A program made the position numbers and the translations under genes. Shown here one piece after another: positions 43,541 to 52,883 of a stretch of DNA of 64,000 nt. Each line of letters opens with the position of its first letter. Positions within the stretch are counted from its first letter, which is position 1. This stretch comes from Paenibacillus sp. FSL H7-0331 (lineage in GTDB: Bacteria > Bacillota > Bacilli > Paenibacillales > NBRC-103111). The notes beneath the pieces were generated by a model, which saw only the letters and a list, made by a program, of their open reading frames with translations, had not been told where the DNA came from and ran no database searches. The stretch lies in contig NZ_MRTH01000001.1 of the NCBI RefSeq assembly GCF_001956045.1, positions 534,686-598,685 of the forward strand. Direction: 5' to 3'.

Positions 43541-44587
43541 TTATTTTTGCAATTTGGTAAAGGTATCCGTATAACGGCTTACGATTTCTTTCTTATGCTC
43601 ACGTACGTATTTGTCATCTTCCTTGATCACTTTAATTTCACTCATCGGTTTCATATGGCTTCCAAGCTTGGCATTCGTGCGCAATGGACGGTTAGTCAGT
43701 TGAGTTCCGAATGCATCCTGTGCAGGCTGGGATATAATGAAATCGATAAATTTCTTGGCATTGTCTTCATTTTTTGTACCTTTTACAATCCCTGCAACCG
43801 CATCAAGAAATACTGCACCTTCAGTTGGATATACGATTTTGACAGGTCCACCGCTTTTCACGTAGCTAGCCGATGGATCTTCATAGGTCAAGGCCACAAT
43901 ATATTCGCCGTCCGCTACGCTCTTATGTGCAGCGCCGGAGCCACTGGAGATCTTGCCGTCCAGATTCTTAATTAAGCTACCCACGAAATTCCAGCCTTTA
44001 TCGGACGTGTAATCTCCGCCCTTGGCCAACAATATATTCGTTAATTGAGCAAACGCCGAGCTGGAGCTTGCCGGATCGGCCGTAGCGATTTTCCCCTTTA
44101 ATTTGGGATTTAACAAATCCTCATAACTCTCGATTTTGATATCTCCAACCAGGTTCTTGTTGACCAGCAGGACACTAGCATCCGAAACATAAGATGTCAT
44201 GTAGCCTGTTTCATTGCGATGTCCCTCCATTAAATCCTTATCATTGGGAGAAACATAATTGGCGAACAAATCGCCATTGCCCATAAACAATGCATGAGAG
44301 CCTCCAAACATAACGTCAGCGTATGGATTCGCTTTTTCGGATTGTAATCGCTTGATCAGCTCCCCAGTTCCAGCCGACACCAGTTCAACCGTTATTCCGG
44401 TTTGCTTCTCGAACATCGGGATCAACGTATTAATAATATCTTCACTGTTAGGTGTATAGACAACCAGCTTGGTTGAACCCTTAGGAGCACTCGCTGCACC
44501 CTTGTCTGTAGAACTCGCTTGCCCACATGCAGCCAACAGGCTTATCGTTAATACCAACGCCACTATTAAACTTATACCTTTTCTCAA
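43541..44587 (-). CDS. Solute-binding lipoprotein, FbpA/AfuA type
   Basis: A 348-residue lipoprotein, lipobox SLLAAC (Cys21). KLVVYTPNSEDIINTLIPMF and NPYADVMFGGSHALFMGNGD match the family that contains ferric-iron FbpA, 2-aminoethylphosphonate PhnS and hexose-phosphate AfuA. The GGS motif after VMF and the lack of the paired Tyr residues used by FbpA for iron lean to a phosphorylated organic substrate. No Fur box is seen upstream (44588-44831), while a two-component system lies just downstream, as with regulated sugar-phosphate uptake. Substrate assignment is inference. Confidence 0.82.
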   Translation of the reverse strand: MRKGISLIVALVLTISLLAACGQASSTDKGAASAPKGSTKLVVYTPNSEDIINTLIPMFEKQTGITVELVSAGTGELIKRLQSEKANPYADVMFGGSHALFMGNGDLFANYVSPNDKDLMEGHRNETGYMTSYVSDASVLLVNKNLVGDIKIESYEDLLNPKLKGKIATADPASSSSAFAQLTNILLAKGGDYTSDKGWNFVGSLIKNLDGKISSGSGAAHKSVADGEYIVALTYEDPSASYVKSGGPVKIVYPTEGAVFLDAVAGIVKGTKNEDNAKKFIDFIISQPAQDAFGTQLTNRPLRTNAKLGSHMKPMSEIKVIKEDDKYVREHKKEIVSRYTDTFTKLQK

Positions 44588-44804
44588 TATGTTCGCCCCC
44601 TATTTGAATATAAGATAATTCTATCAGAAGCCCTCAACATTTAAATCCTAAAATACATAAACATCATCTAAAATTGACAACTAATCTAACATATAAATCC
44701 CATTATTCACCTAATCTTATCGTTCTAATTATGCCTTCACCCCATAGATTATAATAAACAAATTTGAAAGCGTTACATATTTAACATCGTTAAATAAATA
44801 AAAA
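44588..44804. other. Promoter region of the Fbp/Afu-type importer
   Basis: A 217-base A+T-rich gap upstream of the lipoprotein gene. An imperfect catabolite-responsive-element-like sequence (TGTAACGCTTTCA on the minus strand, 44767-44779) is one base short of consensus. No Fur box was found. No open frame or RNA structure could be supported. Confidence 0.4.
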
Positions 44805-44831
44805 ACCAACGTCAGTTAAACTGACATTGGT
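44805..44831 (-). terminator. Rho-independent terminator of the membrane AraC gene
   Basis: ACCAACGTCAG / CTGACATTGGT forms an 11-base stem with one wobble and a 5-base loop; TTTTTATTTAT follows on the minus strand. It directly abuts the stop codon at 44832. Confidence 0.88.
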
Positions 44832-47081
44832 CTAGTGATCCAAATATTTTTTGCGATAATCGCCTGGAGTCATATCCTCCATCTTGCGGAAATACCGAAT
44901 GAAGTTTTGCGAATTCTGATATCTGAGCCTCTCCGCAATTTGGGATACCTTCATATCGGTTTCCAGCAGCCATTTTTTCGCCTGATTGAGTCGATATTGC
45001 GAAACATAATCACTGAAGTTCACACCTGTTTCCTTACGGAACACGGTTTTTAGATAATTCGGATGATAATTAAGCCGCGTTGCACATAAATCCAGGGTCA
45101 GGTCGGACTCAAACTCTTCATGGATAATTTCGATCATATGCTCGGAAATATTTTTATTCTGGCTTTCCCACTTTTTGTTCAACAAGGTGACCATCGGCTC
45201 CAGCACTGTTTTCATAAACCAGCTCTCGGTTTCTGCAATCGTTTTGAGATTAAAAAGCTGCTCAAACAACTGCCGGTCCTCCTGGGAGGAGGCTTGAAGA
45301 TTCTCGCCTGCATTCTGAATCTCGCGAATCAGATCGGCCAGCAGCCGGAACAAAATCATCTGGTATTCCTGATGCCGAATAGGGTCGCGCAGCATCACAG
45401 TAAGAAACTCGTGCAGCAGCTGCTGTGCCTTGTCCAAATCGGGAATCTTGAGCGCATCGATAAGCTGCTTTTCGATCCATTCAGGGAAAATCGTCTGAAT
45501 CCGATGGTCAGGCAGCACATCCTCAACATGCAGAATAGCCTCTTCACCAAAGCGAATTCTATACTTTAATGCCTCCAGACTTTCCCTGTAAGCCTGCGCC
45601 CCTCTATTCAAATTCGTATAGAAGCCACTGATGCCTATGCTGATCTGCAGCCCCAGTATTTCTTTGACCGTTGTCTGAATCAGCTCTGAGAGCGCATATA
45701 CATCGTTTTTCCCTTGCTCGGACGAAGAAGTCCTGTTCCTCAGCAGTGTCACCTGATTGCCGCCTATAACGACAGGTTCAAGACGGGATTCCGGAAGTGT
45801 CAGCTCCGAGACGATATTGTTAACCGCAAACATCAGCAGGTCATGATCATTTTCCTGAAAACGCGTTCCCGCTAATGTGTCAATTTGTACCGTCAGCACA
45901 CAATAGGAGTCACCGCCCCATTCATACTGAAATTGCTCTGACTTTTCCTTAATTTCTTGACCATTCAGCTCACCTAACAGCAATTTTCTCACAAAAAATT
46001 CCTTCAGCTGCTTCGTATGTCCCTGTATTTGATCCAACAGTCTTGATTGTGAGGTTCGCAGTGAAACGATATGTTTGCCAATGAATTGCAGCTCATCCTC
46101 ATTTCTGTTCTCGCTAGCTTTATCTCCAGCCGCGGACTCGAATACAAGACGAATGGGTGTGTAGATTCGATTGGAACCGATTAACGATAGCACCAGCAAA
46201 ATAAGAAATACCCCTGTGCACACATAAAACGTGTACCAACCAATCGCCCCTGACTCCTTCGTAATCTGTTCAATTGAAACAAGTGAAACGTAGACCCAGC
46301 CGTTAAAAGCAGATTTTTTGTAAGTGATGCCGATGGACCCATCCTGTAGACGAATTTCATTGCTGCCTTTATCCACTGTGGATGCTTTTAAAAGTTGAAC
46401 TACCTGATCAATCTTTTCCTGCGAAAAATTGGGATTGGACACCTGTGTCAATAAGCGGTAATCCGCATCAAAAACGATCGTATCCGACTCGCCGTTATAT
46501 TCGGGAATCAGCTTTTGCAGCCTATAGTTAGGAACGTTCGCTACAATCACACCGGATGTGCCCTTATAGATATTGATCGGCAGTTTTTTGACCAGCAGAA
46601 TATGGGAGGTACCTTCGTTGGTAACCCACTTGGATGATTCTGCAAACTGCGTTCGTTCTGTCAGCGTTTTCAGTTCGATGTCCGTCATAGATTGCGTGAA
46701 CCCGCTGTTGTCGAGTGTCCATCTATGCGCAAAGCTCGCAAGCTGTACATTGGAAATACCTAAATCATACGATTGCAGCTTGTAAAGGCCATTCGCCAAG
46801 TCCGTCACTAACATAAAATCTCTGGCCTCAAAGCCGCGGGTTATCGATTCGCTGACAAGTTTACTGTTACTGAATTGGACAATTGCGTTATCAATCGTTT
46901 GCAAAATCTGCTCTACCTTCAACTCCGTCTGCGTTAGCACTTGCATGTTACCCTCATTAACCTTTTCCTGAACAATACCCTTGGCTTTAAAATAAGATAA
47001 AATACCTAAGGATACGACGGGGATCGTAACCAGGATCATACTAAAGAGAATGATTCTCCGTAAATATTTGGATTTATACAT
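44832..47081 (-). CDS. Membrane-anchored AraC-family regulator with extracellular sensor
   Basis: A 749-residue one-component regulator. Membrane helix about 9-30, extracellular Cache-like sensor about 31-285, second helix about 287-307, a cytoplasmic middle region, and AraC motifs in the last 100 residues (LTLDLCATRLNYHPNYLKTVFR and VSQIAERLRYQNSQNFIRYF). Such proteins join the sensor of a YesM kinase and the output of a YesN regulator in one chain. It lies between the Fbp/Afu importer and the sugar/HAD operon and could control either; a separate promoter and terminator make it a single-gene unit. Confidence 0.9.
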   Translation of the reverse strand: MYKSKYLRRIILFSMILVTIPVVSLGILSYFKAKGIVQEKVNEGNMQVLTQTELKVEQILQTIDNAIVQFSNSKLVSESITRGFEARDFMLVTDLANGLYKLQSYDLGISNVQLASFAHRWTLDNSGFTQSMTDIELKTLTERTQFAESSKWVTNEGTSHILLVKKLPINIYKGTSGVIVANVPNYRLQKLIPEYNGESDTIVFDADYRLLTQVSNPNFSQEKIDQVVQLLKASTVDKGSNEIRLQDGSIGITYKKSAFNGWVYVSLVSIEQITKESGAIGWYTFYVCTGVFLILLVLSLIGSNRIYTPIRLVFESAAGDKASENRNEDELQFIGKHIVSLRTSQSRLLDQIQGHTKQLKEFFVRKLLLGELNGQEIKEKSEQFQYEWGGDSYCVLTVQIDTLAGTRFQENDHDLLMFAVNNIVSELTLPESRLEPVVIGGNQVTLLRNRTSSSEQGKNDVYALSELIQTTVKEILGLQISIGISGFYTNLNRGAQAYRESLEALKYRIRFGEEAILHVEDVLPDHRIQTIFPEWIEKQLIDALKIPDLDKAQQLLHEFLTVMLRDPIRHQEYQMILFRLLADLIREIQNAGENLQASSQEDRQLFEQLFNLKTIAETESWFMKTVLEPMVTLLNKKWESQNKNISEHMIEIIHEEFESDLTLDLCATRLNYHPNYLKTVFRKETGVNFSDYVSQYRLNQAKKWLLETDMKVSQIAERLRYQNSQNFIRYFRKMEDMTPGDYRKKYLDH

Positions 47082-47317
47082 GGCATTCCCTCACGATTCA
47101 GGCTTATAGTCATCGCACTTGATGAAATGGTAAATATATACATTTAAATCATTTCAGCACAGCTGTTTTTCAATGGTATCCGGTTTCTACATTATATAGA
47201 ATACAAAATGGGGTTACAAACCAGCCCCTATGCTCTCTAAGTTATCTGTTGGTGTCATGATTGTATATAATCATTAGGGCAGATTGTCGGTAATCAGCAC
47301 TCTGAGGCATGCCAAAT
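47082..47317. other. Intergenic region upstream of the membrane AraC gene
   Basis: Part of a 301-base gap. It must contain the promoter of the AraC gene. The sequence is A+T-rich and repetitive near 47130-47160 (several ATAT and TTTAAATC stretches), but no confident -35/-10 pair, operator or RNA element was found. Confidence 0.4.
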
Positions 47318-47347
47318 AACTGCGACATCCCTAAAGATGCCGCAGTT
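47318..47347 (-). terminator. Probable terminator of the DeoR-ended sugar operon
   Basis: AACTGCG and CATC pair with GATG and CGCAGTT around one mismatch, a long stem with a 6-base loop. The T run on the minus strand is short (TTATTT). It lies 36 bases after the stop at 47383. Confidence 0.7.
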
Positions 47348-47382
47348 CAATTTACTTCTATGCTCCATTTCCTATCAGGCAG

Positions 47383-48162
47383 CTATTCATCTTTACCTTC
47401 AATGCCGCTGATGACCAAGCTGCGGACTGAATCCCGCAAACTATCTCGCATATCGGCAGGTGTTCCTTCGTCTGTTACAAGTGTATGAATACGGTTCAGT
47501 CCCATGCCAAACAGAAAGCCGCTGCGATTGACCTTCGACGAATCCGCCATCAGAATCAGATGATTGCTCTGTTCGACCAGCATCTGGGCAATTTGCAGTG
47601 GTTCCCACTTCGAATAATAAATGCCCTCTGGTCCAAAGCCCATGCAGGAAAACAGCGCCTTATCGAATCGGTACTGACGCAGCTCACAGTGCAGCTTGTA
47701 GCCGAACGTCTTGCCGTCCTCATCGACCTCTCCGCCAACCAGATAAACCTTCAGCTTCCCCTTCTTCTGAATCAGATTCAGCGTAACCATAGCCGAATTC
47801 GTAACAATCGTAAGGTTCTTGTCATCAGGGACGTAACGGGAAAGCACCAGACCGGAGGTATTTCCGTCAATAAAAACGCTATCGCCATCCTCCAGCAGCT
47901 TCACAGCTTCACGGGCAATCGCCTCTTTGCGCTCCAGATTGAGCTGCATTCTTTCGTAATAAGGCATATCCCAGGTGGTCTGCTCTCGCTTCACCGCTCC
48001 GCCATACGTTCTGCGCAAAAATCCCTTCTCATCCAAAATACGAAGGTCCCGGCGGATTGTTTCCACCGAGACTTGATACGTATCGACCAGCTCTTCAACT
48101 GAGACGCTGCCAACACGCCGTACTGCGATCATAATTTCATTTCTCCGTTGAACTGAGCTCAA
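47383..48162 (-). CDS. DeoR-family transcriptional regulator, last gene of the HAD/metallo-hydrolase operon
   Basis: A 259-residue regulator starting at TTG 48162 after AGGGGGT. DeoR winged helix at 1-57 (VSVEELVDTYQVSVETIRRDLR) and C-terminal sensor domain with VFIDGNTSG and LMADSSKVN, the phosphosugar-binding loops. It lies 70 bases downstream of the binding-protein gene, same strand, and probably represses its own operon; direct repeats upstream of the first operon gene (54118-54146) are candidate operators. Confidence 0.88.
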   Translation of the reverse strand: MSSVQRRNEIMIAVRRVGSVSVEELVDTYQVSVETIRRDLRILDEKGFLRRTYGGAVKREQTTWDMPYYERMQLNLERKEAIAREAVKLLEDGDSVFIDGNTSGLVLSRYVPDDKNLTIVTNSAMVTLNLIQKKGKLKVYLVGGEVDEDGKTFGYKLHCELRQYRFDKALFSCMGFGPEGIYYSKWEPLQIAQMLVEQSNHLILMADSSKVNRSGFLFGMGLNRIHTLVTDEGTPADMRDSLRDSVRSLVISGIEGKDE

Positions 48163-48232
48163 TTTTGTTACCCCCTGAGAGCCTAAGTAAATAACTTGCT
48201 TTTCTCAGGCTCCGGTTTAACTTTTTCAAATA

Positions 48233-49600
48233 TTATTTGAATTCTTTTAAAGTCTTGGTAACGTCAGCCTGCGCTTTCTTCATCGCATCAGCTGGAGTCA
48301 GCTTACCCGCATTCATTGCCTGCAGCGCTTCGCCCAGAACGGTATCCATCTTGTTGCGCGCAGCGGATGATACATCGATACGTGCATAAGGGAACACTTC
48401 AACAAAAGCCTGCTTCTTTTGCGGATTATCCGCATAGTTTTTCTTCAGTAAATCCGTATCCTGTGCAGATTTGGTAGCCGGGAAATATCCGGTTTTCGCT
48501 GCATAGATCGCCTGTGCCTTGGATTCTGCAAAGTATTTCAGGAACAGCCATCCCGCCAGCTGCTTCTCGGGGGTCGTCTTGAACAGCACCTGATTGCCAC
48601 CATAAAGCTCAGTCACCTTGCTGTCGCTCTTGCCCTGCGGAATCAGAGTGATTCCCCATTTGAACTTGTCCTTGATCAAATCCAGCTTTGAGCTTGTGCG
48701 GGCAGTCGTTCCGATTTCCATGGCTGCTCTGCCATTCGTGAATTCCTGCTCCGTATTTTCTGCCAGCATGATCGCTTTTTTATCCAGCAGATTTTTCATC
48801 ATAGCTGCCAGCTCAACCGCCTGCGGATTATCATAATTGACGCCGCTTTGATCCAGCTTGATCGGATCAATGCCGTAGGTGCGCAGCCAAGTACGGAACG
48901 TACCTCCGTTGTTGGCGTTGCCCATCACCAGTGCCGGCTCACCACTTTTTTGTGTAATATCAAGCGCCATTTTCTCAAAGTCCTGCCACGTAGCCGGCGG
49001 TTTCTCATAACCTGCTTTTTTGAGTACATCGATGTTGTAGTATACGCCCATGGAGGAATTACCGTGTGGCCAGCTCATCGTTTTGCCGTTGTACTCCGGA
49101 ATACGCTGACGCGCCAGCACTCCTGGCATGATATCGTCCAACGCCTGCTTGTTCAGCCCGTTCACCGGGTCATTAATGTAATCGTCCAACGGTACAATTT
49201 TATCAGCCTTCATATATTCAAGCGTATCGCTCTCGTAGGACATCGCAACAGCCGGAAGGCCTCCGCCCTGCAGCGCAGCACGAACCTTTTTGTTCAGGTC
49301 ATCATAGGAACCCTGGAATACTTCCTTGACGATGATCTTCCCTTCGTACTCCTTGTTGAAGGCAGCTACCATTTCTTTAATCGCATCGCCATAAATCGTC
49401 GCCTGAATGTGCCAGAAGTCAATGGTAATCGGTCCGTTTTTACCGAGCTCAATGCCTTTGGCTGCTGTGCTTTCCGTTTTCTTATCCGTCCCACTGCCTG
49501 TTGTTGCTGCGGGAGTTGTCACCCCACAGCCTACCGTTGTGATTAATAACAAAGACGCCAGTGATGCTTTCCAATGAGCAAACGATTTACGTGAATACAC
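48233..49600 (-). CDS. Extracellular solute-binding lipoprotein (CUT1 importer)
   Basis: GTG 49600 is chosen since AAGGAG lies eight bases before it; an earlier in-frame GTG at 49609 falls inside the ribosome site. The product has 455 residues and a lipobox ending TTVGC (Cys25). The fold begins PITIDFWHIQATIYGDAIKE, resembling binding proteins of the UgpB/maltose cluster. Its start overlaps the end of the metallo-hydrolase gene by 14 bases. It works with the permeases at 51960 and 52884. Confidence 0.88.
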   Translation of the reverse strand: MYSRKSFAHWKASLASLLLITTVGCGVTTPAATTGSGTDKKTESTAAKGIELGKNGPITIDFWHIQATIYGDAIKEMVAAFNKEYEGKIIVKEVFQGSYDDLNKKVRAALQGGGLPAVAMSYESDTLEYMKADKIVPLDDYINDPVNGLNKQALDDIMPGVLARQRIPEYNGKTMSWPHGNSSMGVYYNIDVLKKAGYEKPPATWQDFEKMALDITQKSGEPALVMGNANNGGTFRTWLRTYGIDPIKLDQSGVNYDNPQAVELAAMMKNLLDKKAIMLAENTEQEFTNGRAAMEIGTTARTSSKLDLIKDKFKWGITLIPQGKSDSKVTELYGGNQVLFKTTPEKQLAGWLFLKYFAESKAQAIYAAKTGYFPATKSAQDTDLLKKNYADNPQKKQAFVEVFPYARIDVSSAARNKMDTVLGEALQAMNAGKLTPADAMKKAQADVTKTLKEFK

Positions 49601-51032
49601 GACTATCACTCCTTCGATTGTTGGGAATTGTCACAAGCTCGGACACCTTGAAGCTTTCTCCTGGAGCTGGATAATATTTGCGGACGCCACCGCTGTTGAA
49701 CAAGGTCGGATGGTTGCTGTGCAGTGGAATCACGAGTCCCGGCGCAATGGCAGTCGTCAATTCCGTAATTTCTTGCGGAGCTGCGTGACCTCCGGTTGCA
49801 CAATACCGATATTGAACACCAAATTCGTTCAACCACTTTAACAGCGTTTCGTCAGCCGAAGTCAGCGGATTGCCATCAGCATGAACGTATATGGACGCTG
49901 CAGCTTGCGAGCCTTTGGTCTCAAGCTCTGCAATTAATGCAGTGAGTGGATAGATTAGGTAAACAGCATACAGTGATTTATTCGCTGTAATCTCATTCAC
50001 TGTAATAGGCGCATAAGGAAGCTTAACATTCTTCGCAGGGCGTGGTCCTTGTGACCAAACAGGTGTGCGAAGCAGTCGGATTACATGGCGTCCAGCTTCC
50101 AGCGCGGGATGTCCGGACAGCACCTGCAGCTTATCTGAAGCCTCAAACCAGAGCACAGCCGTACTTTCGTCCATCACCAGCTCACGACCTGCTTCCTGCG
50201 TCTTCATAATCAGATCGGCTACTCGCTCCACATTACGGGCAAGAATGTTCACATACACTAATCCGTCCGTTTGCTCCATCGCCAGGCGGCATTCAACAGC
50301 TACCTGCACCTCAAGCCGATCCTTCGGCTTCCGGAATAAAGTGTCAGGGCGCATCCTTGTGCCTTCTGTAATCAGCACATCCACACCTACCGTCTGACAG
50401 CGTTCGATAAAACGGTCCAGGCGATGATGATTTCGTCCATGTCGCCGCCAGTCAGCGGTAAAAGCTATCCGATGCTCCGGTCCATGAATGATGAATCCTG
50501 TCACACCGGGGCTATCATGATCGACCTCAATAAATTCGATGCGGAAGGGACCATAATCGACGATCTGCCCGTCCTCAATGATGCGAATATCAGCACGTGT
50601 GTCTTCGTACTCACCCGCTGCCACAATCGCTTCATATACTACATAGGCATCGCGATGCATCCATACCGGGAGATTAGGCCGAAGTGAGGGCAAGAGTGCC
50701 ATATGATCCTGATGAATGTGGCTGACAAAGCCATGCAGATTGGTTACCTGCTCCAACTGCTCCCTGCCCCATACCTGCTGCAGCTCTGCTTCGCCCAGAT
50801 CACCCAGCAATTCGGGGTCGTACAGATCAAGCACGGGCGGAGCCATGCGTGTCAGTAAAAAACTGCGAATACCATAATCTGACCGAACCCGGGTATCTCC
50901 GTTGAAAAAACCGCGTGCCATACCCAGATCGAATACGATACCCGTATCCCCGCAGCTGTACATAATATGTACACCGCCAATCGTAGTCAGCCCTCCGTAG
51001 AAGGTAAGCTTTTCCTCATACCGATCACTCAT
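49587..51032 (-). CDS. MBL-fold metallo-hydrolase, RNase J/beta-CASP-like
   Basis: A 481-residue protein after AAAGGAGG. The zinc motif HxHxDH is present (FVSHIHQDHMALL), then VDHDSPGVTGFII and FTADWRRHG. Later ATGGHAAPQEI and LVIPLHSNHPTL match the SGHA..E and PVHGE segments of RNase J, with LITEGTR in the beta-CASP position. No RNA role is expected from the context: it is the fourth gene of an importer operon with a HAD hydrolase and a DeoR regulator. A lactonase or phosphodiesterase role on the imported compound, comparable to UlaG, is inference; an RNA-cleaving function cannot be excluded. Confidence 0.82.
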   Translation of the reverse strand: MSDRYEEKLTFYGGLTTIGGVHIMYSCGDTGIVFDLGMARGFFNGDTRVRSDYGIRSFLLTRMAPPVLDLYDPELLGDLGEAELQQVWGREQLEQVTNLHGFVSHIHQDHMALLPSLRPNLPVWMHRDAYVVYEAIVAAGEYEDTRADIRIIEDGQIVDYGPFRIEFIEVDHDSPGVTGFIIHGPEHRIAFTADWRRHGRNHHRLDRFIERCQTVGVDVLITEGTRMRPDTLFRKPKDRLEVQVAVECRLAMEQTDGLVYVNILARNVERVADLIMKTQEAGRELVMDESTAVLWFEASDKLQVLSGHPALEAGRHVIRLLRTPVWSQGPRPAKNVKLPYAPITVNEITANKSLYAVYLIYPLTALIAELETKGSQAAASIYVHADGNPLTSADETLLKWLNEFGVQYRYCATGGHAAPQEITELTTAIAPGLVIPLHSNHPTLFNSGGVRKYYPAPGESFKVSELVTIPNNRRSDSRVFT

Positions 51033-51055
51033 GTTTGTTTCCTCCTTTGAATGCT

Positions 51056-51910
51056 TTATGTGTTGACCTCAGCCTGTTGTTCCAGCTTCTGCTCCTGTGC
51101 TTGCTGCAGCATCACCAACAGGTCTGCCAGCTCATCAAGAGTGGACAGCTGCACATCCCATTGCACCGTTTCCGAAGATGGATACGGAGACAGCCAAACG
51201 GTTTGGCCACCAAGCTTACGTACTGGGTACAGATCGTTCCAGGCGTGATCGCCAATCGATAAGATTTGATCTGGACGCAGACCCTCCTGCTCGATCAGCT
51301 CAGACATATATCGTTCAAGACCACTAGGCTTTCCAGCCCCATACACGATTTCGTCGAACAGCTCCGTGCAGGCAAGTGCCGAAATAAATTCGCGGCCTGT
51401 ATTTTCCGGCGAGTTGGTGAGCAGTATCCGTTTACGTACTCCGGTCAGCCCTCCAATCGCCTCGTATAGACCCAGATGGCGTTCAAAGCTTGAAGCGCCC
51501 TGCAACATTTCCTTTCGTACCTGCTGGAAGGCCAGTTGTCGTTGCCCTTCCTCAACACCGTATTTGGCTGCAAAGATGCTGACCAGACTCCATGCATCCC
51601 CTGCATATATAGAAGCCATTTCTGCCGTATCCATTAGAGCCTCTACTTGCTGACCCTGCCAATCCCGGTGCACGGTCAGATCTCCACCGCGTGTCCATGT
51701 ATCCGAACCCGGATGGTACCAATCCCCAATGCTGCTCGGATGACTTCCTTCCAATAAGGAAGCCATTTCGACAAGAAACTCTTCCAACCTTTCAGTATGC
51801 TCCCCTTTGTCAAACAAGAGCTCCAGGTAACGTTTATAAAAGGTTCCATCCTGATAAAGCGTACCGTCCAGATCAAATAGTACGACCTCCACATTGTGCA
51901 GCCAATTCAT
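51056..51910 (-). CDS. HAD-superfamily hydrolase
   Basis: A 284-residue cytoplasmic phosphatase-like protein after AGGAGG. Motif I LFDLDGTLYQ with nucleophile Asp13 and acid Asp15, motif II LLTNS, motif III Lys in GAGKPSG, motif IV ILSIGDHAWND. A long helical cap lies between motifs I and II. It stands between the permeases and the metallo-hydrolase in the operon (23-base gap), so it probably dephosphorylates a product of the imported compound. Confidence 0.88.
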   Translation of the reverse strand: MNWLHNVEVVLFDLDGTLYQDGTFYKRYLELLFDKGEHTERLEEFLVEMASLLEGSHPSSIGDWYHPGSDTWTRGGDLTVHRDWQGQQVEALMDTAEMASIYAGDAWSLVSIFAAKYGVEEGQRQLAFQQVRKEMLQGASSFERHLGLYEAIGGLTGVRKRILLTNSPENTGREFISALACTELFDEIVYGAGKPSGLERYMSELIEQEGLRPDQILSIGDHAWNDLYPVRKLGGQTVWLSPYPSSETVQWDVQLSTLDELADLLVMLQQAQEQKLEQQAEVNT

Positions 51911-51959
51911 CTGTAATCCTCCTCTGTCAAGTAACTGCTATGTTTGTATGCACACTTGC

Positions 51960-52853
51960 TTATCCTTTAAGCCCTGTTGCTGTGATACCTTGATGAAACC
52001 AGCGCTGAGCGAACACATACAGCAGCACAATCGGTGCGATTGTGAAGGTAGCCGCCGCCATCAGAAGATGGTAATTCGGACCTTCCTCGCTGACAAAATA
52101 GAGCAGTCCAACCTGCAGCGGTCTGAGTGATTCACTGGACGTGATCAGCAGTGGCCACAGCACCCCGTTCCATTTACCGATAAATGCAAGCAATGCTGTC
52201 GTTATCAACGAAGGCAGCACGAGTGGAAGCAGCACCGTCCACAGATAGCGACCATTTGACATTCCATCGACCTGAGCCGCCTCCCAGTATTCCTTCTGTA
52301 CGGAAAGAAACGCCTGTCTCAGCAAAAATATCGTGAACGCCTCAGCCAGAAATGGCAGCATCATCCCCATGTAGCTATCATAAAACCCTTGACCTCCATC
52401 ACCTAGCCAATCATTGCCGCCAGCGAAAGGGATATGACGCATCGTTACAAAATTCGGAACCAGCGTAACATCGTAAGGAATCAGCATCGTGATGACCACC
52501 AGCATAAAAATCAGGTTGCGTCCGCGAAATGAAAAATGCGTGATGGCAAAAGCTATCGGTATACAAACCAGCAGCTGCAGAGCCGTTCCAATCCCGGCGA
52601 TAATGACTGTATTAATAAAATACTGTTCAAATGTCGACTCCGGCTTTAGCCAGGCTGCCGCATAGTTTTGAAACTGCCACAGCTCAGGCAGCACGGTCGG
52701 CGGCATCCGGTTGATTTCCACAGCGCTTTTTAGCGAGGTCATGATCATCCAAAAGAAAGGAAACACGACACAACAAGCCAACAACGCCACACTGATCAGC
52801 ACAACTGTCCATAAGATTTTGGAGGAGCGACGCGCCCCAACCATTTGGTACAT
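51960..52853 (-). CDS. Carbohydrate ABC permease, MalG/UgpE type
   Basis: A 297-residue protein with six membrane helices; ATG 52853 follows GAGGAGG. EAA loop EYWEAAQVDGMSNGRYLWTV and C-terminus RWFHQGITATGLKG are typical of CUT1 MalG-like subunits. The large periplasmic-side loop (GGNDWLGDGGQGFYDSYMG) is longer than in the permease at 7146 and resembles UgpE-like members. Confidence 0.9.
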   Translation of the reverse strand: MYQMVGARRSSKILWTVVLISVALLACCVVFPFFWMIMTSLKSAVEINRMPPTVLPELWQFQNYAAAWLKPESTFEQYFINTVIIAGIGTALQLLVCIPIAFAITHFSFRGRNLIFMLVVITMLIPYDVTLVPNFVTMRHIPFAGGNDWLGDGGQGFYDSYMGMMLPFLAEAFTIFLLRQAFLSVQKEYWEAAQVDGMSNGRYLWTVLLPLVLPSLITTALLAFIGKWNGVLWPLLITSSESLRPLQVGLLYFVSEEGPNYHLLMAAATFTIAPIVLLYVFAQRWFHQGITATGLKG

Positions 52854-52883
52854 GCTACATTCCTCCTCAAAGCTTTCCTCCGT

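Noticed and set aside
44612..44626. Fur box upstream of the Fbp/Afu importer
   Set aside because: GATAATTCTATC looks similar at first, but about half of the positions of the 7-1-7 consensus fail.
44767..44779. Catabolite-responsive element upstream of the Fbp/Afu importer
   Set aside because: The sequence is one base shorter than the 14-base consensus, so the left half is out of register.
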